A DNA stretch of 58,349 bases. Origin: Entamoeba invadens IP1 (taxonomy: Eukaryota; Evosea; Mastigamoebida; Endamoebidae). The stretch spans positions 43,377-101,725 of the forward strand of contig NW_004191636.1 in NCBI RefSeq assembly GCF_000330505.1, given 5' to 3'. The notes beneath the pieces were generated by a model. The model was not told the DNA's origin, ran no database searches, and saw only the letters and a program-made list of their open reading frames with translations. Position 1 is the stretch's first letter. The number at the start of each line of letters is the position of its first letter. Shown piece after piece: positions 31,600-41,459 of this stretch. Position numbers and translations under genes: made by a program.

Positions 31600-33149
31600 A
31601 CTGTTAAGAGATTGTGTATCTTGGCTTAAATAGCTCTATTGTTTTCATCAAAATTTTTAGAACCCATTTCTCTTTAATTGGTGGATTTGTGTTTTATATA
31701 TCAATTATTAATGCTTTATATTACTCATTGAATAATCTTTTACATAGTTGTGGTGTTGGAATTATTATATGTAAAAGTATTTTTTAACAATACCAATGTA
31801 AGATATAATATCTCTAATTTATCGGGAATTATGACAGTATTTTATAAATAGAACAAGAAAAACTAAAACAGTTTTTTATTTGTCAAGAAATGAAGTTATT
31901 GCCAGTTTGTCATGGGGGCTGAAAACATTTCAAAACACGGGTTATGTAATAATATCCTTTTGCTCGTCTAAAATGCTATTTTTTATAGTTATTTTATCTA
32001 TATTTATAATTTTTTTTGTAAAAATTGTTGTTTTATCCATATCCAAGCAAAATCAACTGAAATGTTTGTTTGATTTTTTTAACTAATAACTCTAGTTAAT
32101 GATATCAATACTATTTAATATTTCATTATAAAAAATTCATAATCTCCAACTAATCAAAACTGTATTGACAAATAATAATAACCAGCAAATCAACTGACAA
32201 AACTATAAAGAAGGCTTTGTTTATTAGAATTTTTTTAATTTATTAATAGTAATTAAAATGTATAACTAAATTGAAGTTATTTTTTATTTAGATTGGTTCT
32301 ATTTTTGTTTCGACAAATAAAATAATACACAAAAAAACTTTTCATTTTTTACTAAATAGGTTTTTACAGACCTAATGATATTTGGTACACTGAAGTTAAT
32401 TAGTTGACTTTAATCAAAGAAGTCTGTCCAAAAAGCACACGGCTTAGTCGACAAATACAACCACTTTTATATATAATAGAACCAATTAATATTAAAAAAT
32501 GTATATTCTCTAAAAATAGATTAATATTTATTCTATAAAAATTGAATCATTTGTTTAAACCTCCCAACAGTTTTACATTTCACATATTACAACAAACCCA
32601 CTTTAAAATAGTTGGATATATCCAATTTGTTTATTTTTAATTTGAAGTCGCCAAATGCAATTAATATTCAATTAGATTTACGATTGCCCTATTTCCGTTT
32701 TTATATTAAACTTTTAAATACAAACAGATTAAAAGCTATTTATTATTCAGTAATTCCAAAGTCATCCGTTGATTAACTTCTTCTGTTAATCTTATCATCA
32801 TTTCGAGCCAAAAAACAGTCACACTTTTAAAATATTAAAAAATATTATTTATCCATGACTATAATGTGTAACAAACACATATAAATAACTACGATAACTT
32901 TTTACATTTCAAAAATTTTCACCATATTCTTAATTAAATGTATTATTAATTACTCATCTTCTTTTCTATTTTATTACATGAAGACTCCACTAACTCCACA
33001 CACTTTTTACAAAAGTAACATTTTTTAAGCCTCTCAAATTTAGTTATTGATTCACATTCCTTATTCTCTAACACAATCACTGCCAAATATGATATTACAA
33101 AGTGTTGCAGTGACTCTAATAACAAAAACAACACTAAAAATGGTTAATT
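31600..33149. other. AT-rich intergenic region with a possible gene fragment
   Basis: About 1.5 kb without a supported gene. At 32946-33134 on the reverse strand a frame without an ATG encodes a Cys/Lys/Glu-rich piece (CYFCKKCVELVESSC). It could be a 3' exon or remnant, but no partner was found. Confidence 0.35.
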
Positions 33150-34508
33150 TTATTGAGTCTCAACATGCGCCTCTTTATTTTCTTCCTTCACTTCTACATT
33201 GTCAAAAACTACTTTTAAATCTTCTTTTGGTAGTTCCTTCTTCTCTTCTTTTGCTTCAACCACATCCAACGGTTCTTTGATTTCACTTTTCTCCGTGACA
33301 ACAATGGGAGTGTCTTCAACGGGCGCTTCTTCCTCTTCTTTTGTCCAATACTTCTCAATCCCTCTATAGAAGTTATCCACCTTCACAGCACCTTTGATCA
33401 TCCAATCAGTCGTAAGCATCGATGTGATACTCTCCGATGTGTATGAACCAAACGACGTCTTTGAAGTTCTTCCCGGATGTTTAACGTCAAACTTAAGTGC
33501 TTGGTCGACACAAACTCTCTCCTTCCACTCCTGGAACGACGGCGCCGACAACCACTCCTTCAAAAATGCAATTCCATAGTCGTTCGCTGGTGTATTTGCT
33601 ATTTCATTCCACGACACGCTTGTCACTTTCTTTGCAAATGGGGCAATTGTGTTCAAAAGCCCTTGGACATACCACTCGACGCCCAACATGACATTGTCGA
33701 TTTGTTTTCTCTGGTACATCTCCTTCATTTGCAATATGAACAATTTGTCTTCACGAGTCTCCGCAATGACGTTCTGAACATCCTTTTGACAGCGCACTTT
33801 CCCGTTGTCCAAATTAATAACAACATCCCAGTCTTTAGTCAACTCGGAGAAGATGGGTGATGTCGTCCCAATGACATACCCGTCGGCACCGATGATCTTA
33901 TCGAGCCAACTTGTTGGGAAATGTGGGATGATGGGGTGTGTTGGCGTGTCGATTTTAAGAGGAAATGCCAATGAATTTGGGCAGTCTCCTTTAGTCTGGA
34001 AAAATGTTCCTGGGATAGACGACATGATGAACAAAAGGGAGAGGGATGTGTTAGCTGGTATCTGTGAGTAAAGTACTGTTCTAAATGGCAACAACATCAG
34101 TTTAATGATTTTAGTGATATTAGAGAGTAACGCCTCTGTTGGAATAATTGGAGTAGGAACTACCTTCGATGCGTCCATAGCGTTGTAAAGTGCTGTTAAG
34201 AGTTGAGGAGAAGGTCTTGTGAATAAAGAGTAATAACAGTTTAAGAGTTTGTTGAGTGGATCGATCAGAAAAGTTGTAGTCAACAAGACCAACGCGTGCG
34301 TGGGATATACTAGTGATACCCCATACATCCTTTGAATCGGTTGCGATGACGGGACGATGAAATAAATTGGGTTGTGGTTTGTGTCTGCAAACGCAAGAGT
34401 TGGAAGCAATCCAAAGATATATGGAGTGTTTTGTGGCAATTCAGGATATGCGTATATTTGCATTGAACTGCGGGGTATATACACCAAGCTTTTAATAATA
34501 CCACTCAT
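33150..34508 (-). CDS. AVL9/DENND10-like DENN-domain protein
   Basis: This 452-residue intronless protein matches the DENN-related AVL9/DENND10 group by block order: an opening longin-like part with a VSLVYPTHALVL strand, a central ITKIIKLMLLPFRTVLYS block (the DENN helix and strand), PHFPTSWLDKIIGADGYVIGTTSPIF, and DVVINLDNGKVRC. In other organisms the family acts on late secretory or endosomal traffic as Rab regulators. The last 70 residues are Glu/Lys/Val-rich and probably disordered. No catalytic residue can be checked, since DENN proteins act through surfaces. Confidence 0.68.
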   Translation of the reverse strand: MSGIIKSLVYIPRSSMQIYAYPELPQNTPYIFGLLPTLAFADTNHNPIYFIVPSSQPIQRMYGVSLVYPTHALVLLTTTFLIDPLNKLLNCYYSLFTRPSPQLLTALYNAMDASKVVPTPIIPTEALLSNITKIIKLMLLPFRTVLYSQIPANTSLSLLFIMSSIPGTFFQTKGDCPNSLAFPLKIDTPTHPIIPHFPTSWLDKIIGADGYVIGTTSPIFSELTKDWDVVINLDNGKVRCQKDVQNVIAETREDKLFILQMKEMYQRKQIDNVMLGVEWYVQGLLNTIAPFAKKVTSVSWNEIANTPANDYGIAFLKEWLSAPSFQEWKERVCVDQALKFDVKHPGRTSKTSFGSYTSESITSMLTTDWMIKGAVKVDNFYRGIEKYWTKEEEEAPVEDTPIVVTEKSEIKEPLDVVEAKEEKKELPKEDLKVVFDNVEVKEENKEAHVETQ

Positions 34509-34988
34509 CTATTTGAAATTTAGAGTCCTCTTTTTTTCAGTTTTGACTTTGAAAAATGACGTTTTGAATTTGGATGAACAAACGAAATTAATGAGGAATT
34601 ATTAATTTGTGGTAAATATTTTATTTATCATTCTAATGGTTTATAGTATCATTTATTATTAAATATATAGATTTTTGGATTAATTTCAATTAATTACTTT
34701 GTATTATCTAAAATAGTATTATTAATTTATAAATATAGAAAAATAAACATTTAAAAAAAGTGTAATAAATTATTAATTAAAACAAAATTAATTTTTATTA
34801 AATTATTATTATTAGAAGAAAGTTAAACTTCAAAAATCAATAGTAAAAATTTACTATTATTTTAAAAATATAAACAAATTAAACTTAATAATACTTTTTA
34901 ATTTAAATATTAATTCAAAAAATCACAGAGTTTTATTAAATTTCAACGTTTTTGTGTTCAAATTTAAAATCTTGAAATTCTGATTGAA
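34509..34988. other. AT-rich promoter region between divergent genes
   Basis: About 480 bases of A/T-rich DNA between the DENN-like gene and the SPRY-RING gene. No clear core promoter element was identified. Confidence 0.45.
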
Positions 34989-37900
34989 ATGATGCAGAAA
35001 GAGGTGCAAAATTTATTGATTAAAATAGCCCAGAAAGTGAACCCGACTTTTAACCCGGACTTTGAGGATTATGAGCATGTGATTCTTCCATATTATCTCG
35101 ACGCGATCATGAGTCCAAATCAACAGACCTCTCCTTCATCTATAGACAAGATGAAAGTGACTGTGATCAACGGAGAGATGAAAACTGGCTTTTACAAAGG
35201 GGAGTACATCATCACTAACATGTTTCCGACACTCTTATCGAACTTTGGTGCTACGACTGGGAAATATGTCTACCAAGTTATCATCCAAGTAGACGGTCTT
35301 CTTCAAATTGGTATTTGTGAGAGCACTGAGTCCTTCGACAATTCGCGAGGAATTGGAGATTTTTCGGACTCGTATGCGTATGACGGGTACAGAAAGTGTT
35401 TATGGAACGGCAAACAAATTCCTTTTGGTTCGAAGTGGAAGCAAGGGGATGTTGTCTCGATCTGTGTAGACTTTGACAATAAAACGATGAAAGTATTTTT
35501 GAATGAGAAAGACTGCGGTATTGCATTCACTGATATGGGCACTGAACCACCCAAGAATACATACTTTGGTGTTACTGGGTCTGTTGGGAGTAAGTTCATT
35601 GTGAATTATGGGGAGTTCCCTTTATTATTTAGAGAAAAGTTTCCTGAATACACTCCTGTAGCGCAACAACCAACAAAAAGTGCAGACAAAGAGGGGGAGG
35701 CGCTTAAAGTTGCGATATTGGAATGTTTAAATGACGAGAGCAATGCTTCGGTATTAGTGCTTGAAGCACTCTTCACACGCTTTATGTCACTTGTTGTGAA
35801 TAGTAAAGTGATCTGCGTCAGGCACTTCATCACACTTTTGTTTGAGTGCCATAAAGAAAAGAAAATGCAGAAGTTTGTGGTGATGTTGAAGCATTTGGTC
35901 CACGAGAGTGACATCGAAACGATTTTTGATATCTTGATGGAGTGGTATTATGTCTTCACGTCACATTTCACTTACGACAACGAACAAACGATTCAACTCA
36001 CACAACTCATCGTCGAGTTCTTGAATGAAATGATGAACTTTGCTTGTAAGAACATCAACAAGTTATTCCAATTCATCGACATCATTTTCACGAAAACAGC
36101 AGTGATTTCATTCGCGGAGTACACAACTTTAACAACAAAAATTACTTTGGCGCAACCACCAGAAGAATTACTCTTCAAGTTGAACGAAAAACATAAGAAG
36201 CAACTGGAGAACGACGAAACTCTTCTCAAAGCACTTGACGCTAACAAACTGTTGGACGAGTTCATTAGACACTACAGTCTGCGACATAACATTGCGGATG
36301 AAGCTGAAGATAACGACGGAGCAATGGAAGTGACACTCAGAATTACTTTTGCCCTCTTTGATTCGTTGTTGAAGGAGAACAAGCCGTTTGTGTTCAACAA
36401 TAAGTTCTTGTTTGATACGCCGAAACAATTTGAAGACTTTGATCGACTTGGCGGGACAGTCAGTTACTTGAAGAAGACGTTCCCAATTAAAGACAACGAC
36501 GCGGACTATGAATATCAAAGAAGAGTCCACCGTGCTGTTCTGTTCTTCTACAACAACACAATTCCATTCTTCTCGAAAATTGAAATTGTCTGTCGGAAAA
36601 TGGTTGGGATAACCAACACGCTTGAGAGAGACATCGATTGGTTGGACTATTTGTGGATGGCTTCGTCTTTTATTGTTCCGTGTCGATTTGAAATACAGCA
36701 GAAGATGTTTGAGATGATAGTGAACGCGATGAATGTGTGTGACGCAGTCCTTTTTGTGCACGAGCCGTACTTATCAACCGTCGTGTCGTTGTGTCGAAAT
36801 TTGCGACAGATGATCGTCTTCAAGTACCAGCAAACGATCATTCAACAATTAAAAGAACCCATGGGCGTGTGTGCGAATATGTTCATTTCGTTTTTGAACA
36901 ACAAGGACATAGCAAAGCCGGGACTGAATACTACCATTTTCCTTTCGCTTGCACTTCTGATCTCCAAATTGCCACATTTAGTTGAAACCATCACGCCGGC
37001 GAATCGGATTATTCTGTTTGAACAAGTTTTTAAGTCATTTAAAATGGACGAGGAGGACCGATACAAGCGCGCAATGTTTTTCATTCGAATTGCATTCCCC
37101 GTGCCTTTCTACCAGATCAAAGGCAATGTCGCAGAGTATAATAACTACAAGAATGTGATGAATCAAATCATTATGGAGTACTTCAAAGTGGGGGAGAATG
37201 CGATGGAGACACATAAAACAGTCTTAGAATTCATCTCAAAGAATTTGGACCAACTTCTCTTGCTGTTGGATAAAGAGCGACTGAACAACGAGGAGATAAA
37301 GGCGTTTGAATTACTCACATCAAACATGTTAAGTGGGACAGATCTGTTGGACGCGTTGTCCTTCTACTTTGGCAAGTTATATACCGACCACGCACTTGCT
37401 ACGAAATTTTTGCAGTATTTGACATTTGTGTTATATCAATGCACTGTAAGAAATGGGAACAGCCGCCGAGGGAGAATGATACATAACATACTTGTCTCAT
37501 TGCGGCTGTTACTGTTGAATGCACTTTCGAATATTTTGAATTCAATGGACCAAGAATCACGAATGGCGTGGTTTTTGCAAGACGGGTTGGTGACACAAGA
37601 GATCGCCAAAGGGATAGAAGGGATCGAGAAAGGGTCCACCTCGATATTTTCATTTGACATTGACTATCAGACGGCATCGTGGGATCGGTGGAGGACGCCG
37701 ACATACACCGAACAAATTTTGACTGACTTGAAAGTGTTTGAAAAGGAGGCGATGGGTCATGTAATGGCTGTCGTTGAGTTCATCAAAAGTGCTCTTGAAG
37801 AGAAGAAAAAGAAAGGGTCAAAAACAGTCACCGTCACCCCATCGTTCCGGGGACGAGCGTCAGAAACTTCATTTGAAATGGAAGTTGAAGAAGATGAAGA

Positions 37901-38096
37901 CAAATTGTGTTTCATTTGTTGTAGCAATAACGCAGACACAATCATGCTCCCGTGCAAACATTCAATGTGTGCAACTTGCATCGAGAGGTACATGGAGAAC
38001 CATAACGAGTGTCCATTCTGTAAAGCCAAGATCGAGGGTTTAAAGAAGCGAAGTGAGATGGGAATGGATGGGGAAAGTTCCACAAAGAATATTTGA
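34989..38096 (+). CDS. SPRY-RING E3 ubiquitin ligase, RNF123/KPC1 type
   Basis: This 1035-residue intronless protein has an N-terminal SPRY domain (about 45-220; VYQVIIQVDGLLQIGICES, YAYDGYRKCLWNG, GDVVSICVDFDNKTMKVFLNE). A long helical region (about 240-950) follows, and a C-terminal RING finger at 974-1011 (CFICC, CKHSMCATC, CPFC). This order is that of RNF123/KPC1, which in animals ubiquitinates p27 with KPC2. The RING has all eight zinc ligands with C3HC4 spacing. Substrates here are unknown. The family is usually longer (about 1300 residues), so this is a compact form. Confidence 0.88.
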   Translation: MMQKEVQNLLIKIAQKVNPTFNPDFEDYEHVILPYYLDAIMSPNQQTSPSSIDKMKVTVINGEMKTGFYKGEYIITNMFPTLLSNFGATTGKYVYQVIIQVDGLLQIGICESTESFDNSRGIGDFSDSYAYDGYRKCLWNGKQIPFGSKWKQGDVVSICVDFDNKTMKVFLNEKDCGIAFTDMGTEPPKNTYFGVTGSVGSKFIVNYGEFPLLFREKFPEYTPVAQQPTKSADKEGEALKVAILECLNDESNASVLVLEALFTRFMSLVVNSKVICVRHFITLLFECHKEKKMQKFVVMLKHLVHESDIETIFDILMEWYYVFTSHFTYDNEQTIQLTQLIVEFLNEMMNFACKNINKLFQFIDIIFTKTAVISFAEYTTLTTKITLAQPPEELLFKLNEKHKKQLENDETLLKALDANKLLDEFIRHYSLRHNIADEAEDNDGAMEVTLRITFALFDSLLKENKPFVFNNKFLFDTPKQFEDFDRLGGTVSYLKKTFPIKDNDADYEYQRRVHRAVLFFYNNTIPFFSKIEIVCRKMVGITNTLERDIDWLDYLWMASSFIVPCRFEIQQKMFEMIVNAMNVCDAVLFVHEPYLSTVVSLCRNLRQMIVFKYQQTIIQQLKEPMGVCANMFISFLNNKDIAKPGLNTTIFLSLALLISKLPHLVETITPANRIILFEQVFKSFKMDEEDRYKRAMFFIRIAFPVPFYQIKGNVAEYNNYKNVMNQIIMEYFKVGENAMETHKTVLEFISKNLDQLLLLLDKERLNNEEIKAFELLTSNMLSGTDLLDALSFYFGKLYTDHALATKFLQYLTFVLYQCTVRNGNSRRGRMIHNILVSLRLLLLNALSNILNSMDQESRMAWFLQDGLVTQEIAKGIEGIEKGSTSIFSFDIDYQTASWDRWRTPTYTEQILTDLKVFEKEAMGHVMAVVEFIKSALEEKKKKGSKTVTVTPSFRGRASETSFEMEVEEDEDKLCFICCSNNADTIMLPCKHSMCATCIERYMENHNECPFCKAKIEGLKKRSEMGMDGESSTKNI

Positions 38097-38232
38097 TGGT
38101 GAAGTTCTATTTATTTCTGCTAAAGAGGTGGTCTTTTTCCAAAACCATTAACTAATAGTAAAATACTATAATAAACTAATTTCTTCCGTTCGACTTTTTG
38201 ACTATCAAAAAGACTTTGTAACTCAATCAGTG

Positions 38233-38979
38233 TTATTCCTCCCAACAGAGCGCAGCGAAGTTTCTGATTTGGAAAAGCTTTTGGTTACCAGCGAAGAGTC
38301 TTTCGCCCTTAAAAGTTGTGTCGTGATAAGTCGAAGAGAACCTGATGTGTTGTCTACTTGAGCCGTCGTTGCAGACGACAAAAGCGCAATTTTCTAATAC
38401 GACTTTAGGCTCAGCATTGTCTCGAATGAGTAAAATATTTCTGTTATCGATTCGTGGGTATATGGGGGTGGGTGGGATCATGACGGGGTTACGGAGAGTG
38501 AAGACGAAGTGCTTCAAATCCTCAGTCACCCACGTGTTTTGTTTCTCGGGGATTTTACCAAAGAAGCCGCCGAAGCATTGTCCCGTTGTTGTTTCTGCAA
38601 GTACCATCACATTTTTAAGGCCTTTAACTTTCGCATAGAAATCACGGGCATACAGCGGTTCATTTTCATTTGAATACACCACTTGAAACTTCGAACACTT
38701 CGTCCAGTCTTTCAGTTTGTCTAAGTTCTTCTCAGTCAGTGCAAATTTGTTGATCACACGAGTGTCGGGAGGAAGTTCTTTGGTGAGTGGAACGATCAAC
38801 GGTTTGACCTCCTCAAACTCTTTCTTCTCGGGGACGACTAATGTGTTCGTTTGTGACGTCGCAGTCGACCCCATGTTATTCACTAAGTTCTTATGACCAT
38901 AAAAATTGACCGTCCCAAAGTTTTGAAAATTCTCAATTTGAAGTGTTTTGAATGAGTTCGTCGTGCCACACTTGTCCAT
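38233..38979 (-). CDS. TLDc-like domain protein, member 2
   Basis: The ATG at 38979 gives 248 residues (MDKCGTTNSFKTLQ). A GAAC-like promoter element 20 bases upstream supports this start over a longer frame that lacks ATG. The C-terminal half carries the same order as the other two members: FQVVYSNENEP, NVMVLAETTTGQCFGGFFG, HFVFTLRNP, and a closing AALCWEE. The N-terminal 80 residues are variable. The family is expanded in Entamoeba; its molecular role is not established. The gene is convergent with the SPRY-RING gene. Confidence 0.7.
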   Translation of the reverse strand: MDKCGTTNSFKTLQIENFQNFGTVNFYGHKNLVNNMGSTATSQTNTLVVPEKKEFEEVKPLIVPLTKELPPDTRVINKFALTEKNLDKLKDWTKCSKFQVVYSNENEPLYARDFYAKVKGLKNVMVLAETTTGQCFGGFFGKIPEKQNTWVTEDLKHFVFTLRNPVMIPPTPIYPRIDNRNILLIRDNAEPKVVLENCAFVVCNDGSSRQHIRFSSTYHDTTFKGERLFAGNQKLFQIRNFAALCWEE

Positions 38980-38998
38980 CCTTCTTTGGTTATTTTTC

Positions 38999-39006
38999 AG
39001 TTCATT
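38999..39006 (-). promoter_or_regulatory. GAAC-like core promoter element
   Basis: Reverse-strand AATGAACT lies about 20 bases upstream of the start codon at 38979. It agrees with the GAAC element and a short 5' UTR. Confidence 0.5.
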
Positions 39007-39715
39007 GCTTGCGAGCTTGTTCGAACAGATACTTCTCAAGAGACATCACACCCAAACACAAATAAGAATTGGGAAGATCTTGCCAACTCAATTATAACTT
39101 ACTATTAATATCAGTATAGTTTCATTCTAGTTATTTTTAAATTTGGATTGGTGATTTTTCTAATCTCGTCTAATTTTTTTGAATCAAATAATCCCATAAA
39201 TGCTTTTAATTAATAAAAAACATGTTTTTGGTATTTTTTTATTAGTTTTTTTTTTCTTTTTTTTATTTGTCGCATTTTTGGAACAGAAATTATTTCAATA
39301 AGTTAAAATTCTAAATTTAAAAAAAATCTTGTTGTTTTGTTTGTTGTGTTTTTATATACAATATTGACACTCTACCTCTAAATTAAACAAAATATTAATT
39401 TAAAATAATTTAAACCATAGTATAGTTAAATATTCTTTAACCAAAAACATCATAATCTATTTTATTTTTATAGAATTAAAATGGTTTCTATATACTAAAA
39501 ATTATCAATAAAAAATATTGCATAAGGTAAAGTTTTGCATAAGGCAGAGTTACCATACTATTTATATGAACACAACAAATATTATTTACATTTATGTAAA
39601 TAATATTTGTTTTAAAATATAATTATCAAAACAAAAAATGTGCCAAAAAAATGTACTATATTTGTTATTAATTATAACACAATAAAATAGTAAATACTGC
39701 AACACAAGAAACAGA
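39007..39715. other. AT-rich intergenic region
   Basis: About 710 bases between the TLDc-like gene and the end of the 7TM gene, both on the reverse strand. No feature was recognised. Confidence 0.4.
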
Positions 39716-41080
39716 TTAGTTATTCATACAGATGACAGGGTCTTTCGAGAGGTTTTGCATTATCATTAGTCCGTCTGGTGACAGTTTGAGTTGGTTTAAG
39801 TTGACTGAGTTTGCAAAGGAGAAGACGACTATTTGGGCTGTCTCGACTAATGTTTCAAAATTATCGACGACAACGTATTGCGTCTTTTTTGAGACGGCGA
39901 ACCTGTTGTGTGCCAATACGCTCTGAATGTTTTGTTCGATTGGTACATACACTCCGTTGAAAGGGAAGAAGACGACAATGGTGTAAAAGAGAAAGAGAAT
40001 CTGTAAGATGCGCTGTGACACAAAACACAAAATGGTGATTTCCGTTGAAGCGAATAAGAGGAAGAATGTGTTTAAGAAGCACAAGAGCCAAAATGCAACA
40101 ACTCCGCCTAACAGAAATTTCGAGACGATAATTTTCTGAGGAAGACTCCCGATGTGTTCGACTCGTTCATTTGAGAGTATATGATACTTCACTACTTTTG
40201 CGTTGAATACAATCGACTTGATCTCAGTCGGCGTGATGAAAAAGAACGCGGCGACTAATCCCAAAAAGATGAAGACGCCATCGACGAAATACGCGAGGAC
40301 AACAGAGACGCAGTAAGTCAATATTCCAATGATCAGCACTTTCGAGTGAAGTATAGAGAAGTGTTTATATATAATAGTATATCCGTTGCACGTTATAGTG
40401 ACCAACCCGATGATGATGATATCAGAAAATGTGCTACACATCCTGCTCATGATGTCGAAGTTGTCATACTTCAATCCGTATTTGTTGTACATGTAAAAGT
40501 AACACACCGAAAACACTTCTCCCACTACAACGAAAAACAGCGCCGTGACGTGCACAATTTGGATGATCGTTATTTTGTTGAACCACAACGTACACACACC
40601 ACCCACAAACACCGACACAACAAACAATATACATAAGAGAATCCATGTCGTCATATACTGTTTATAATCCCCAAGAGACAATTCAGAGTCCCCGTTTAAC
40701 ATATGAAGCGTGTAGTTCAATTCGATATTGGTCGACCTCCCGCATCGGAGAATATACACAGAATATAAGTCCGACTCTCTCACGGTTAAATACAAGGAAC
40801 TGTTCCGTCGCGAAATGTCATATATATTATAGCTCTGGCATGTGTCCATTTGTTCACAGGTGACTTCGTCTATTTTGTACTGTCCCCGACACATCGAAAT
40901 GATGACGGAAGACTCCGTAGGTTCTCTAATTGGAGCCGTTTGAAAGTATAAGGTTCCGTTGTTGCCATAGTGATAAGTCACTAGCTTGGTTACACGCTTG
41001 GAGAAGTCTTGCTTCTTTTGAATGTACAAGGACATCCCTCCTAATGCAAAAAACAACAGGAGCACCCATGTTGTTTTCAT
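39716..41080 (-). CDS. Seven-transmembrane protein of the GOST (GPR107/TMEM87-like) type
   Basis: This 454-residue protein starts with a signal peptide (MKTTWVLLLFFALGGMSLY). A lumenal domain of about 120 residues with N-glycosylation sites and Cys follows, then seven hydrophobic segments from residue 143 to about 400 and a cytosolic tail. The first helix (TTWILLCILFVVSVFVGG) and the following LWFNKITIIQIVH pattern resemble Lung_7-TM_R / GOST proteins, which act in Golgi and endosome traffic. The signal peptide plus lumenal domain plus seven helices is seen directly; the family name is inference. Confidence 0.6.
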   Translation of the reverse strand: MKTTWVLLLFFALGGMSLYIQKKQDFSKRVTKLVTYHYGNNGTLYFQTAPIREPTESSVIISMCRGQYKIDEVTCEQMDTCQSYNIYDISRRNSSLYLTVRESDLYSVYILRCGRSTNIELNYTLHMLNGDSELSLGDYKQYMTTWILLCILFVVSVFVGGVCTLWFNKITIIQIVHVTALFFVVVGEVFSVCYFYMYNKYGLKYDNFDIMSRMCSTFSDIIIIGLVTITCNGYTIIYKHFSILHSKVLIIGILTYCVSVVLAYFVDGVFIFLGLVAAFFFITPTEIKSIVFNAKVVKYHILSNERVEHIGSLPQKIIVSKFLLGGVVAFWLLCFLNTFFLLFASTEITILCFVSQRILQILFLFYTIVVFFPFNGVYVPIEQNIQSVLAHNRFAVSKKTQYVVVDNFETLVETAQIVVFSFANSVNLNQLKLSPDGLMIMQNLSKDPVICMNN

Positions 41081-41459
41081 TGTATACTTTTAATGTTCTG
41101 ACTGTTCTTGACAGGATTTTGAAAGTTGATTTCACTACTTTTCATCCACATTTTACTATAATTTATAGTTTTGTTATGATTAAGTATAATAAATACCACA
41201 GATTACTATTTTTGGAATGATTAGTTTGCATTTTTTCTTTCGATATTCAATATTATTAAAAAATTAGTTACTTATCTATTTTAAATATTTCATTCAAAAA
41301 ACATTAATTCGCATTATAATTGTTAAAAAACTCTTCTGTTATTGAAAAAATAATTTTTTATTGAAAATTTGTGGTAATATAAATAACTCTTTTAAATGAT
41401 AAAAATAACCATAAAATAAACTATAGAGTTAAAGAGATACAAAGAACCAAGAAAAGTAG
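41081..41459. other. AT-rich region between divergent genes
   Basis: About 380 bases between the 7TM gene and the DNA2-like gene, presumably holding both promoters. No core element was identified. Confidence 0.4.

Noticed and set aside
31880..32086. 68-codon hydrophobic frame
   Set aside because: Its hydrophobic residues come from T-rich DNA; no signal for a real gene.
32946..33134. Cys-rich fragment with CYFCKKC motif on the reverse strand
   Set aside because: No ATG or partner exon found. A vaguely similar CKKCLE fragment occurs near 22660-22842, but the likeness is too short to call a family.
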